Below the pieces are notes generated by a model that saw only the letters and a program-made list of their open reading frames with translations, had not been told where the DNA came from and did not search any database. 64,000 bases of DNA, from positions 48,398,446 to 48,462,445 of the forward strand of contig JAMXBB010000008.1 in the NCBI GenBank assembly GCA_024138015.1, in the 5' to 3' direction. The translations under genes were made by a program, and so were the position numbers. Below, in pieces: positions 23,472 through 34,706 of this stretch (positions are counted from its first letter, which is position 1; the number at the start of each line of letters is the position of its first letter). The DNA is from Lumnitzera littorea. Lineage: Eukaryota > Streptophyta > Magnoliopsida > Myrtales > Combretaceae.

Positions 23472-24820
23472 TGATGTTAGGCAAACACACCTAACAAATT
23501 TGTAGTAAGCAATTTAAGTTCAAGTATCAATCCTTTAAGGACCTTAACTACTAATAGTCACTAGATCTTTATTTTCTAACCTACGAATTCGAGTTTGAGA
23601 ATTTAAAATATCTAAATTAATTGAAGCAATTACAAAATTAACAACTAGTCGAGAATCATTTAAGAACTTAGCAAGAAAGTAATAAAAGTATAAACTATTT
23701 CAAGATTCGCAAACCATATCTAGATCTTTACTTTCCCTAAATCTAACATGTGATTTCCCTTAAAGATAATTTAATTCATTCTTTAATCTTTCTTGACTAA
23801 GAAAATTCTCTACTAAAGTTAATCATTTTCTCATGCTAATTAACCCCCTAATCCTAAAATCATCTATTAGAATCTCTTCTCAATAGCATGACCTAAGATT
23901 GCATTATTGTACAGTGAATTCTCTATGCTTTAATTCAAAATTTTGGAAGGATCTTGCATATTATCTCTCATCTTGCAATGTCTCTCATCAACTATGCCTA
24001 AGTCTAGTCATATAAACAATCTCCTAATTCTCTTATAAGATATCAAATTTTAGATTACTACTCGTGAAAATAATAACCTAAATTAAGAAGCATATATAGT
24101 TGAACCAAGAAAAGACTACAGAATTAAATTAATCAAATAATAATCACATTACATGAGTATATCTAGGCTCCACAAGACTTAGATACCAAAGATCTACTCT
24201 CTATACATTATAAAATAAGAATCTAAAATCAAAGTATAAAAGAAATTAGAAGTAGAAATCATGAAATTTACTAAAAATTGAGTCTTGAAGTCTTCTCTTT
24301 TCCTTGCTTTCTTGAATGTTCTTAGTTTGAAAAATTGTCAAAAAGTTGTGTCCAATAGTCCTCTCTAAAAAAATTTAAAGGGGCTTTATATACGAAACGG
24401 CAAAATAAAGTCTATACAAACGATATGATCAAGGATACGATTTAACTTACTACCATTTGCATTTTCTCTTTTTTTTTTTTTTTTCTTTTCAAAACTGGGA
24501 AAGACACGACTAAGGACATAGTCATGTCATTTGGTCATGTCATTAGTTGTAATACTTGAAAGTTGGCTTTAAATTTGCTTGGAAATAGCACAATCATATT
24601 GTTTGGTTGTGTCAATCTTCAAATATTCATAATTTACTCATTTTAGCTCCGATTTAAGTAAAACTTATTTCTATCTTCTTGTTTTCTCACGTAGATCGTT
24701 TTAAAACCTAAAAAACAAAATTTTACTCAATTAAGTATCATTATTTGAAAATAAACTCAAAATTCAAGGGAAAATTATGAAAAATCATCATGTAAAATAT
24801 AACTGATTTAGAGCATATCA
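23472..24820 (-). repeat. 5' LTR of element F (1349 bp)
   Basis: Plus-strand ends are tgatgttagg and agcatatca, giving the TG...CA form. The left end abuts the primer site and the right end abuts element A gag sequence exactly where homologous sequence in element C (about 32690-32700) continues without break. A TATA-like box (minus strand TATATAAAG) lies at about 24374-24384. No second copy is in the window. Confidence 0.8.
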
Positions 24821-25714
24821 TTTTCCTTCTCTTCTATAGGTGGCTTATAAATTCTTCTACCATAAGTCGATATAACTAATGAACTCTAACATGGCAAGTC
24901 TGACCTTAGTGTTATCAAGTACCTCATGATATTTAAACTGCTTCTCAATCTTATCCATCCAATCTAGGTAGTCCTCAACATAACCACTTTCAGAAAAACT
25001 AAGGATATGCATTCTCAACCCTTTTACTCTAGGAGTTTAGAAATTCCTCTCCTCCGATTCATAATACTCCTTTGCTTCAGCACTTACTTTCTTATCCTCC
25101 TCTTCAATCTCTTCTAACGCTAGTCTAAGTTTAGCAACGCTACCTACTCCTCTAGCTTAATTTGGTCAAATTGAGGTATTAGGTCAGATATAGTAGTCAT
25201 TGCCTCTCTCGAGCTATTCATTCGCTCATCTTCTATTTGCATATCTTCATTTATGACTGTCACTAAACTAGCCACTAGGTTTGTAAATCTATTTAGTCAG
25301 TCATCTATAGACTAGGGTGTGGAACTTCCTTGTTGACCTTAGCCATTTTGAGTGTCACCCTCTTGGTTACCTAGAGTTCCTTGAACACTATAATCAAACA
25401 TTGTTGTCTATTTATAAGAGATTAATAGTTGAAGCACAATTCAAAGTTCTTCCCACAAATTACAATGACAGAACAACACTTAACACTCCTACAGCTATTA
25501 CAACCACACATAATAAACCAATCAAACATACACTTTGTTTCGCGAACCAAAAACAAGAGAAAATAGAGTACAAAATTTCTTTAGTATTGAACACTCTTCA
25601 AATACTCACAACAACTGTAAAAAATTTCTAAAACACACTTACAGCAATAGTAAGCCACTCAGAGCACCAAGAAATAGAAACTTACTCGAATATAGCCAAG
25701 CTTTGATATCAAGA
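24821..25714 (-). pseudogene. gag 5' part of element A
   Basis: Reading leftward from the LTR, the frames include ESMTTI-like N-terminal segments, LNRFTNLVASLVTV (about 25240-25290), an acidic Lys/Glu-rich linker, and the capsid part (YRLMVEEFI near 24840-24880), cut off by the F LTR at 24820. The same order is seen in element C (32690-33290). The open frames at 25317-25717 lie in this region on the plus strand and are shadows. Confidence 0.65.
25699..25712 (-). other. Primer binding site of element A, initiator tRNA-Met type, decayed
   Basis: Plus strand gctttgatatca is the complement of the initiator-Met primer site TGGTATCAGAGC with two transitions. It lies 2-3 bases inside the 5' LTR. 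Confidence 0.7.
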
Positions 25715-26635
25715 TGATATGGATTTGTGGATCAACATAAGGCTACCAATATTATGTAACCAGGGGTAGGTTTGAACCGCGAGATGGTCTGAAGAATAAA
25801 TTGTAGTCAAAGGTTGAGTAGGGGTTCTCATGCATTGACGATAAATATGATGCACCAATGCCTCATACGAGCTTAAGTCACACTTGATATTATGCACAAG
25901 TATAACTAAAGGGTACTTGCCACTAATATATGCTCACAATAAACTAGATAAGAGTAAATAAGAGTAAGTAAAGGATGCTTAGCTTACGAAAGAAAGAAGT
26001 GTTTGAAATTCAATTGTTATTAACTATTGCAGCTATTATCTATTATAAGTATTTATATGACCCAATTAAAGCAAGTCCTAAGTATATGCAAATTACAAAA
26101 GGATTCTTACTAAAAAAAGGAGAAAAAAAGGAATAAATTATAAGGGTAGAGCTGTAATTAAATAAAAGGGGATATTTAGGTACAAGTAAGGCAGTACGGA
26201 CGTTGGAAAATGAGGCGTATGTCATTTATCCATGCTGTGGTCCTAATGATGTTGTTTGCTGAGTAAAACAAGTTTTGGGTAGATTAAGTCGAGGTCAGGT
26301 GCTTGGTAGCTCAAATGTTCTAGAATGAAGAAGGATTGGTTCAAGAGGTAGCCTAATGTCTAGTTGGCTCGAGATGGAGGGAAGCTCAGCCTTGGTAGTG
26401 TATCAAGTCTGCAATAGGTAGGTTTGATGCTTGATGATAGATTGATGTATTATAAAAGGGTCGATTTGGCAATAGGTTGGTCACCTTGGGAGTCTCTTTA
26501 ATGAGATGGAAAGTAAAGTAATGTGGCAGATTAGACTAGAGAAAGGATTGCTCTTTAGAGTTCAACTCCCCTGAGATAGCTCAGCGAACCATATAAGCGA
26601 GTCCTCAAGCTTGGGAGCGAGTAATTGGTCTATCA
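25715..26635 (-). repeat. 5' LTR of element A (921 bp)
   Basis: Starts tgatatgg and ends gtctatca on the plus strand. It shares the block order and many words with LTRs B and C, including TTGCAGCTA followed by a TATA box: the minus-strand TATAAATA is at 26050-26057. The right end stops inside RNase H coding sequence of element B. The open frames 25709-25897 and 26043-26225 are LTR sequence. Confidence 0.85.
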
Positions 26636-26979
26636 TCCCTATGAACTCCAATGCCGACACCTGATGCATTGTTTTCTAGCTTAAACACCTACTCAAAGTT
26701 AGGTAGAGACAAGATTAGGGCAAAGGTCAACGTTTCTTTCACTTTGGCAAAACTCCTCTCTTATTTCTCTCTTACTTGAACTCTATGTTCTTCTTTGTCA
26801 ACTTAGTGAAGGGTGCTACTATTGAACTAAAGCCTTGAATAAAACAGTAATAGAAGGAAGCCAATCTATGGAAATGCTTCGCCTTGGTACAAGAAGATGG
26901 GGTTGGCTACTCAACAATAGCTCGAATTTTCTCTTCATCAACATTCAATCCTCCTCCACTAACTACATACCCTAGGAAG

Positions 26980-27850
26980 ATCAACTCTTTTTAGTGAAAA
27001 CAACACTTCTTCAAATTTCTAAACAATTTCTTTGCTCAAAGGATATTGAAAACAGCTCCAAGGATATTGAAAACAAGGATATCATCGAAGTAGACCATGA
27101 CACACCTTCCAATCAAGTCTCTCAAAACATGGTTCATTAATCACACAAAAGTGCTTAGGGCGTTTGATAGTCTAAAAGGCATCACTATCCACTCATATGA
27201 TCCATGTCGGGTTTAGAAGGCGATCTTCCACTCATTATCTTGTCTCATATGAATCTGGTGGTAACCTGACTTTGGATCAATCTTAATGAATACTCTAGCA
27301 CCACTCAGTTTGTCTAACATATCATCTAGCCTTGAAATGAGGTATCTGTATTTGATTGTGATCTTATTCACAAATTTACTATATATATACATTTGCTAAG
27401 TAGCATCATTCTTCGACATAAGTAATGTAAGTACAACGTAAAGGCTAACACTTTCTCTTACATAACCCTTTTCTACTAGCTCCTTCACTTGTCTTTAAGG
27501 TTCAGCAGCTTGCTCGAGGCTTATTCGATAAGCTAGTTTGTTCGATAGAGTAGCATTAGGCATTAAGTCAATGAAGTGTTCAATACCTCAAAAAGAGGGT
27601 AATCCTTCAAGCAACTGCTTAAGAAATAGGTCGGTATATTTATCTAATAGTTCTTAAACATCCTTGGGTAACACAACTTACTCCTTCAACTTTAGTAGCT
27701 TCTTAACTAGTAGATAGGTTGGCATGTCGAACTTAATGGCTTTTTGTAACTCAGTTCAGCTCAAAATCAAAGCCTTCTTTGATCCTCAAGGTAACTTAGC
27801 TTGTAACTTGCTCACTTGGATGGGGGTCATAAGGTTTAAAGTGATCTTCT
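26980..27850 (-). pseudogene. Reverse transcriptase of element B, YFDD retained
   Basis: The catalytic strand reads VMVYFDDILVFN (about 27065-27105), so the aspartates are intact, preceded by LMNHVLRDLIGRC and the fingers region with IRMRQDNEWKIAF (about 27205-27250). Just after the active site the phrase aaggatattgaaaac occurs twice within 40 bases (27042-27080), a small tandem duplication that inserts extra residues after DDILVF. Stops elsewhere inactivate it. Confidence 0.8.
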
Positions 27851-27859
27851 TCCCATCTT

Positions 27860-28200
27860 TCTTGAATGTGTATGTATTCTAAAACCCATCATGAATAACC
27901 CTCCGATCAAAAAGCTAAGGTCGGCTTGGTAATACATGTGAGGTACACATAAGTAGTACATCACAAAGAATGCCATTAGAATAATTCCCAATTAAGATTG
28001 ACAGTAATGCTTGCTAAGTAACATGTAATGCTCTTTTCTCATTTAACCAATGCAATTTATATGGTTTGGGATGTGATAAGGTTGGCAAATTGAGCTTTCG
28101 GACTAAGTTCGCAGATGCTATATTAGTGTAACTTCCACTGTTTACTATGAGCGCACATACTTGCTCATTTACTTTACACATGATATGAAACAAGTTCTCT
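27860..28200 (-). pseudogene. Protease of element B, catalytic Asp replaced by Asn
   Basis: The active site reads ALIVNSGSYTNIAS (about 28118-28160), where D-S-G-S is expected; AAC for GAC is a single G-to-A change. The rest follows the gypsy pattern (LPTLSHPKPYKLHWLN, then a broken HxLL loop and FDRRVIHDG). It is open only in parts. Confidence 0.78.
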
Positions 28201-28418
28201 CTCTACTCTTCCTTGATAAAGGGTTCAATAATCATCATATAGTGGATAACCAAGGTTAACTTATCTAAATCCTTGACAAACACATCTTCCTCAACTAGCT
28301 TGTCATTAACCTTAACTTCTTCCTTCAACTCTCCTTTCTCCTTAATTTCCTCATCCATGTTGTCTACTTTAATCTTTAGGGCATCTCCCTTGATGATCAT
28401 AGCTCTTTTGTTTAGACA

Positions 28419-28625
28419 TTAGGTAACCATGTACTTAAACCCTTGACATTTAAAGCACTTGACTTGTCTTTTGTCTAAATCATTGTCCTTTCTCAAATGT
28501 TCTTGCTGGCATTTTACCATCACCTGGTTAGCTCTTCTATTTAACTCTAACGTCTGTCTTCCTATTAAGCTTGGTACTATATTGAGCTTGGTGATTACTT
28601 TGAATAAGTCGGCTGGATTGGACAA
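28419..28625 (-). pseudogene. gag C-terminus of element B with zinc knuckle
   Basis: A 68-codon open piece ending VKCFKCQGFKYMVT before a stop, then CLNK. The knuckle has its first three ligand positions as Cys, Cys, and Tyr for His; the last Cys follows the stop. A Gln/Arg/Lys-rich linker precedes it. It lies between the capsid part to the right and protease to the left. Confidence 0.75.
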
Positions 28626-29772
28626 GTTGGCTCATTAGTGGTTAGTTTGGCCTGTCCTTCCTCTATCTTTCCATACATTAGGTTATTCTTATAGCCTCAT
28701 CTAATGTAGTAAACTATTGAAGGTCTACTACATCTCGAATATCATTTCTTAACCTAGTAAGAAACCCGGATACTATTTGGGTTGATGGCTTATTAACTTC
28801 ACAACAAATCATGAGCATCTAAAATTCTTAAACATAGTCATCAACAATTTGACTTCCCTACTTCAGCTCTTAAAATCGCTCAAAGGTATCCTACAGATAA
28901 GTATTTGGCATAAATCTGTTTCTAAGGATCCTCTTTATCTTTAGTCAAGTGCTGACTTCCTTGTATCCTTCTCGTCTCCTCATGGTTTAGAAGTTCTTCT
29001 ACCATAATGTAACATAGCTTGAGAACTCTATAGAAGCAGTCCCCACTTTTTTGCAATCTTCATATTGATAATAATCAAAGACCCTCTCTACTTTCTCCTC
29101 CCAATTGAGATAATCATTTGCATCTCCTGAACCATTAAAGCTCAACATCTAAAGCTTTAAATGGTCAGCAACTTGGGGTGCATGAGTTTGTTCTTCTACC
29201 TCAACATACCCTTCTTCTTCATCCTCTTTATTTATTTCACCCAAGTCAATTCTTCTTTACATATGTCTTCCTACTCCTCCACCTCAATCTTATCAAGCTA
29301 AGATTTCTCCTCTTATGAGTTGAGCAACTTAGGGAGTATTATGAACCACGTCAACAAGCCAAAAGGATAAGGCATAAACAGTTCAAGTTAAGCTAGCTAT
29401 TAAGTTGGCCATTTTATTTGGGGGTTGTTGGCCGTTGTAGACAACATTACTATTATCATCTCTAATACTAGTATTTATACTTAAATCAATTATCCCTTAC
29501 TTAACACTAATGCTTTTCATGGAACAATGCACTTATGGTTTCTAAACACTTAACTCATTACTTTATAGAGAACTTGCCATTACTACTTGCTATATTTTCA
29601 CAACCTAAAACAGGGTACAATAGGATACACACATAATAGTAAACTAATACGTTTCCTACTTACTTAAGAACCCATAGCTAACTCTTACACAACCATTATA
29701 CGCTATAATAATCAATACAACTCACAACATAACAATAACAAGCTCAAATGCAACTTACCTAAATAAACCTTC

Positions 29773-29784
29773 GCTCTGATACCA
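29773..29784 (-). other. Primer binding site of element B, initiator tRNA-Met, intact
   Basis: Plus strand gctctgatacca is the exact complement of TGGTATCAGAGC. It sits three bases inside the 5' LTR, fixing orientation and LTR end. Confidence 0.9.
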
Positions 29785-29787
29785 AGA

Positions 29788-30687
29788 TGATAGGGTTGCA
29801 CTAAGGATGGACGAGGTCAACTGTATCAAAGATGGGTCCAAGCTTACTGAAAGCCTGAAATGTAGATGGGAATGTGTGAAAAGAGGAGCAAATAAGCAAA
29901 ACCCATGATTAGCTCTTGGTTATGATGTACCAAGAAACTATTGAAGACTCACAAATTAACTCAATATGATGCATAAGTTAGTCTAGTGAAGGTACTTGCC
30001 ACCTAACCTTGCTTAGGGATTAAGATAAAAGTGATAAAAGCAAGTAAGTAAACAAAAAGGATGTTTACAGGCAAGCAAGAAAGACTTAGAATATTCTATA
30101 ATAATGTTTAAGATATGTTGCAGCTACAATGTATAAAAAGGGTATTTATACTTGATATTCTAGAGTAACTCACTTAAAGTGGAAAAGACTAAAAGGGATA
30201 ATGTCCTAAAGAAGTAAGGTATAAGGAATGTAAAAAGGTATAAATGAAAATTCAAGAAAGCGTATAGTTTGTACGGTAGATTCCATCACGTGGTAGTTGG
30301 ATACGTGGCTAGTGGTCATAGGCAGTGCTTCTAACATAGCAAACAGAACTATACGGCTAGTTGGGTTATTGTTGAGTAGAGGTGTTGAACTAAGTTGAAG
30401 ACTCTCCTAAGGTGAATTCAGCTCAAATATGCTCTCAACAGCTTGGGTTCAAGTTGGCTGAGCTAGTAACTAGTTAAGTAGAGTTATTGCCTAGGTACTC
30501 CTCAAGTTAATAGTTGTAAAGAATCAATAGGCACAAGAGGGTTTAACTTAGATAAGGTATTAAGTTAGTAGATTAAAGTAGCTTGGACTCATCAGGCGTA
30601 GGTTAGTATAAGAGAATTCACTTAGCCAAACTCTTAAGCCCTCAAGCTTGGGCTCAAGTCAGAGGTCCAATGGCTTAATTCCTATCA
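29788..30687 (-). repeat. 5' LTR of element B (900 bp)
   Basis: Ends are tgatagg and cctatca, perfect 7-base inverted repeats. The TTGCAGCTA word is followed by the minus-strand TATAAATA at 30143-30150. More diverged from LTRs A and C than those are from each other. The right end abuts the RT/RNase H connection of element C. Confidence 0.88.
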
Positions 30688-30889
30688 CTACCTAAATTCA
30701 ATGTTTTTCTTTGATAGTTCGATGAGTGGGGCCACAATAGTACTAAGGTTCGTTATAAAGCAACAATAGAATGATGCTAAGTCGTGAAAGCTTCACATAT
30801 GGGTAGAACAGGTCAGCATAGGCCACTAAGTAATTGCCTTCACTTTTTCTTCATCTACTTGTATTCTTCCTCCACTTAGAACAAATCCT

Positions 30890-31340
30890 AAGAAGATTAC
30901 TTCAAGTTAACAGAAGGCACACTTCTTTAAGTTGGCATAAAGCCTTTAAGCATGAAGTTTTGAGAAAATAATTAGGAGATGCTCATAATGAGTCTCTAGG
31001 TCAGGGTTGTAGACTAAGATGTCATCAAAGTATACAATAAGAAATTTGCTAATAAGTTCTCAGAGAACATGGTTCATCAATTGCATGAATGTGCTTAGCA
31101 CATTTGATAATCCAAATGGCATCATGAGCCATTTATATAATCCACTACTGGTTTTCAATGGCATCATGGTGAAAAGAGGATATGTCTAAGAATCCTTCTT
31201 CAACATTAGAAGAGTTAGTATGAAACAAGGGCTTAAGGATTCTCAAACATATCCTCTTTTCACCAATTCATCAACCTACCTCTACAGTTTGATAACTTAT
31301 TCAGGATTTAGCCTATAAGTAGGCTTGTTTGATAATGCAG
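30890..31340 (-). pseudogene. Reverse transcriptase of element C with internal deletion
   Basis: The N-terminal RT part (VDELVKRGYV, then ESLSPC and MLKKDS) jumps directly to YKWLMMPFGLSN (about 31100-31135), so the fingers and the first palm Asp segment, roughly 60 residues, are missing. The catalytic FLIVYFDDILVYN (31005-31043) is intact and the thumb follows. At the missing segment sits an inverted copy of nearby sequence (31237-31264). Confidence 0.82.
31168..31264. repeat. Imperfect inverted repeat in element C RT (28-bp arms, 41-bp loop)
   Basis: Arms are 31168-31195 and 31237-31264. The outer 18 bases pair perfectly, then a 3-base mismatch, then 7 more pairs. The right-hand arm codes for the original VKRGYV segment of RT; the left-hand arm is an inverted copy lying at the internal deletion junction. 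Confidence 0.85.
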
Positions 31341-31587
31341 CTCTAGGTTATAGATTTATTGCATGCTCAATCCTTCTAATTGGTAGTAAATCTTTTGGTA
31401 GCTTGCTTAGGAACAGGTCAACAAACTCATCTAGTAAGGCTTTTACCTTAGCAAGCAGTTCAACACTCAGCTTCTTTATTTCAAGTAACCTTTTGATAAG
31501 TAGATAAGTCGACTCCTCAAGCTTCATCTCCCTCTTCAACTTAATTCAGGTTGTTACTAAAGCCTCTTTCTTTAGAACTCGGCTTAG

Positions 31588-31960
31588 TTAAGCCTGTATG
31601 GTCTTAACTTGCTCTGCAGTCATGGGGCTTAGTTTTACCTTTTTGCCCTCATGCTTTAGTAGACACGTGTTCTTCCTACCGTCATAAATCACTTTCTTAT
31701 CAAACACCCACAGTCTTCCAAGTAGAATATGAGGCTTACTCATAGGTAATACATTAAAAAGCACCTCATCTTGGTAATTTCTAATACAAATCAGCACAAC
31801 AACTTGCTTAGTTACTTGTAAGGATCATTTATCACTAAGCCAATGCAGTTTGTATAGCTTGGGGTAGGGTGAGCACATTAGTACAATTGCCACTATCAAC
31901 AATAAGCATGTATAATGACCCATTGACCTTACAACCAATGTGAAAACAGATTCTCTTATT
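31588..31960 (-). pseudogene. Protease of element C, catalytic Asp retained
   Basis: Active site IVDSGNCTNV (about 31882-31912) keeps the Asp, unlike elements H, B and E, although the second Ser is Asn. The open frame 31588-31797 continues with VLFNVLPMSKPHILLGRLWVF (family: HILLGRPW) and KKVKLSPMTAEQV, the end of the domain. The linker open frame 31348-31539 follows toward RT. Confidence 0.82.
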
Positions 31961-32179
31961 GCTCATCTTCAAGTGCTTGGCTTACACTCATCACTTGCCT
32001 CAGTATCATGGTTGCAAGTATGAAGTTTCACTCCTCACTATAGATGATTTCCTCCTCATCGGATAGATTTGGTTTGTTTGGATTCTTTTAGCTCTTCTAC
32101 TTCCTCACTAATACTATCAACTTCTATGGTCAACATTTCTCCTCTGATTACCATAATTCTTCTATTCGGACACTAAGAT

Positions 32180-33300
32180 ACTATGTGTCCAAATTCTTAA
32201 CACTTAAAGCACTTGATCTCACTTGTCTTTTAACCAGAACTTTGCCCTTTCTCAACACTTCCATCTCCTTTACTAGAGCAACTAGAGCAGGTCGAACATC
32301 ACTTGCTCTACTTAGTTCTGTTCACATAGGTTTACTCAGAACAAGTTTGTTCGGGGGAGCTCAACTCACAAGAGCTTGGAATTGGTTCATCCGATGCCGC
32401 TTAATCCCTTTAAGTAGCTTGGATTACCTCATTAAGTGAACCAATATCCATAGTCTCCAAAATATCTCCAATCTCATACTTCAACTCACTAGTGAATCGA
32501 GAGACAGTTTAATCTTCAGTCTCAACAACTTTGCAACGAATCATTAGCATTTGAAACTCTTTTATGTACGCATCAACATTAGATCCTCCTTACCTTAACT
32601 CCTAATATCTTTTGAAGTTGTCCTGTAGAAAATAGTTTGAAACTAATCTTCTCCTCATCACCTTCTTCATTTCACCCCAATCCTTTACCTTACGCTCTCC
32701 TTCTCTTCTTTGGGTGGCTTATAAATTCTTCTACCACAAGGTGGCATAGCTAGTAAACTCCAACATAGGAAATCCAACTTTAGCATTCTTAAGAACTTCA
32801 GGACACTTAAACTGTTTCTCAATCTTGTCTACCCAATCTAGGTAGTCCTTAGCATCACTACTCCATAAGAAGCTCATAATCTGTAGTCTTAGCCCTTCGA
32901 CTTGGGAGCTTGAGCATTCCTTTCATTGGGTACATAGTACTCCTATGCCTCATCGCTTAACTCCTCTCCTTCTTCTTTGATTTCTTCTAAGGAAAGTCTT
33001 TATTGAGAAACTTCTCCCACTCCTCTAGCTTGGGGTGGTTGAAATGGGTCATTAATTTGGTTAAGTCGAACATTGCCTCTCTTGAGCAATTCATTGCTCA
33101 GCCTCTAGTCTGGTCCTCTTTAGTTTGTTATTGCCTATCTTCATTAATTGTGGTTATTAGGGTGGTCACCAAGTCGGTTAGCCTATCCAGTTTATCACTC
33201 GCAGATTGGGGTGTATAACTCTCTTGTTGGCCTTAACCATTTTTAGTATCACTCTCATAGGTTCTAAGGGTTCCTTGAATATTAGATTATGACATTAATC
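32180..33300 (-). pseudogene. gag of element C
   Basis: The zinc knuckle at 32180-32225 keeps C-x2-C-x4-H-x4-C, with two of its Gln positions now stops. To its right the capsid region and a Lys/Glu-rich linker follow, and the start is near 33290. Homologous to A (24821-25714) and to the H and B gag regions. Open frames called on the plus strand here are shadows. Confidence 0.75.
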
Positions 33301-33597
33301 TTCATTAGACCTCTTTGCCAGATGACACTTACTAATTCAACCAAGACAATTAGTGGTAATGCTCAACACTACTATAAACCAACAAGAATCCACACACACT
33401 CTGTTTCATAGACATAAGATAGGGGAAAACAGAGCACTAACTTCTACTTTCCAAAACAACAATCTAACACTATCATAGTTACTTTTAGCTTCCACAACAA
33501 CTCAAATTTCAATATGGCCTACTTCATACAGTCTCATTATAGCACAGACACTCACATAAGGTTGACAATGACACAAAACTTACTCAAACGTAGCTAG

Positions 33598-33610
33598 GCT
33601 TTAATATTCA
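33598..33610 (-). other. Primer binding site of element C, decayed
   Basis: Plus gctttaatattca is a decayed complement of the initiator-Met primer site, in the same position relative to the LTR as in A and B. Confidence 0.55.
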
Positions 33611-33612
33611 GA

Positions 33613-34480
33613 TGATACAAATCGTTAAGAAGGGTAACATACGGCTATTGTTATCATACGGATGAAGGGTGGATTTGAACTGTGAGATGGTTTGAAAGAT
33701 AAATGAAAGTTGAAGGTTGAGCTGAGGGTTTCTTGTACACTAACGATGAATATGATGCACTAACGCCTTACATAAGCTCAAACTATACTTGATATGATGT
33801 ATAAGTATAATGCGGGGTTGCTCACTACTAGTTCTTACTCAATGGTCTAGATAGGAGCTCTTCAAGGTCTCAATTCTCAACAAGGAAAACATAAGCTCGA
33901 GAAGGAAAAGGAAAATCACTATTACTCAAAATTCTGATTTCAACTGTTGCAGCTAATACAATTGATGAGTATTTATACATTCTATTTAGGGTAAGTCTTA
34001 GATTGCAAGAAAATACAAAATAGGATTCTTATTATAAGTAGTAAATAAATGCTGCATAAGGGTAATGTTGTAAAATGGACAAAGAATATTTAGGTAAAGA
34101 AAAGGACGGTATAGATGTCAGAAAATGGATACGTGTTGAGTGCTCAATCCATAGTCCTAAATGTATAAGAGGGTACTGAGTAGGGCTAACTCACTCAGTG
34201 TTGGCTTGGTAACTTAGCTACTTAGAAGCTTAGTTAGTACGTATATGGGAAATAGGAGTCTGGTAGCTTAGGCTTGGCAGGCTGGCTCGATGGTTGCTTG
34301 GCTATATTAGAGAAACTTGAATTTGAGATGAGAGAAAGCAAGAATGGAGTAGATGAGCTTAGTAGATTAGGTTGGATGAGGTGCTGCTCCTCAAGAGTCA
34401 ACTCCCCTTGGATAGCTCAGCAGACTAGGTTGGCGAGTCCTTAGGCTCAAGAGTAAGTTATTGTTACTTGATTCCTATCA
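33613..34480 (-). repeat. 5' LTR of element C (868 bp)
   Basis: Plus-strand ends are tgatac and attcctatca. Clearly homologous to LTR A in block order. The minus-strand TATAAATA is at 33970-33977, preceded by the TTGCAGCTA word. The right end falls inside copia RT codons (after VERYK), so C entered element D there; the adjacent five bases are cttta. Confidence 0.88.
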
Positions 34481-34706
34481 CTTTATATCTCTCCACTGTT
34501 CCATCAAATTTAAATTTTTCTTTAAAAACCCATTTACTACCAATAGGTTTCTTCGTCAGAAGCAAAGTGGTCAATTCCCATACATGATCTGCATCAAGAG
34601 AAAAAAGCTCCCTTTGCATTGTATCAACCCACTTAAGATCTATTTTAGCTTCTCGATAGGTTTTAGGTTCAGAATTGTGAGCACATTTGCAAGTGAAACA
34701 ACACAA
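34481..34706 (-). pseudogene. Start of copia reverse transcriptase, element D
   Basis: The frame shows EPKTYREAKIDLKWVDTMQREL, then VWELTTL and KPIGSKWVFKEKFKFDGTVERYK, a textbook start of copia RT. The final residues after K are LTR C, not copia. No catalytic YVDD region is present in the window. Confidence 0.9.

Larger units (their letters stand above)
26636..29787 (-). mobile_element. Element B internal region: degenerate Ty3/gypsy, cut in RNase H by element A
   Basis: In minus order: gag (about 28420-29750), CCHC knuckle (about 28420-28465), protease (27860-28200), RT (about 26980-27850) and the start of RNase H (26636-26720), where element A LTR begins. RNase H ends just after ENNASGVGIG, with Asn in place of the first catalytic Asp. 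The remaining RNase H and integrase should be on the far side of A, outside this window. Stops are frequent throughout. Confidence 0.85.
30688..33612 (-). mobile_element. Element C internal region: degenerate Ty3/gypsy, cut before RNase H by element B
   Basis: In minus order: gag (about 32180-33300), CCHC knuckle (32180-32225), protease (31588-31960), linker (31348-31540) and RT (30890-31340), ending in the connection motif IVAPLIELSKKNIEFR at 30688, where LTR B begins. RT has lost its central fingers/palm segment (see the deletion scar). Two Gln codons in the zinc knuckle are TAG/TAA, but its Cys-Cys-His-Cys ligands remain. Confidence 0.85.
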
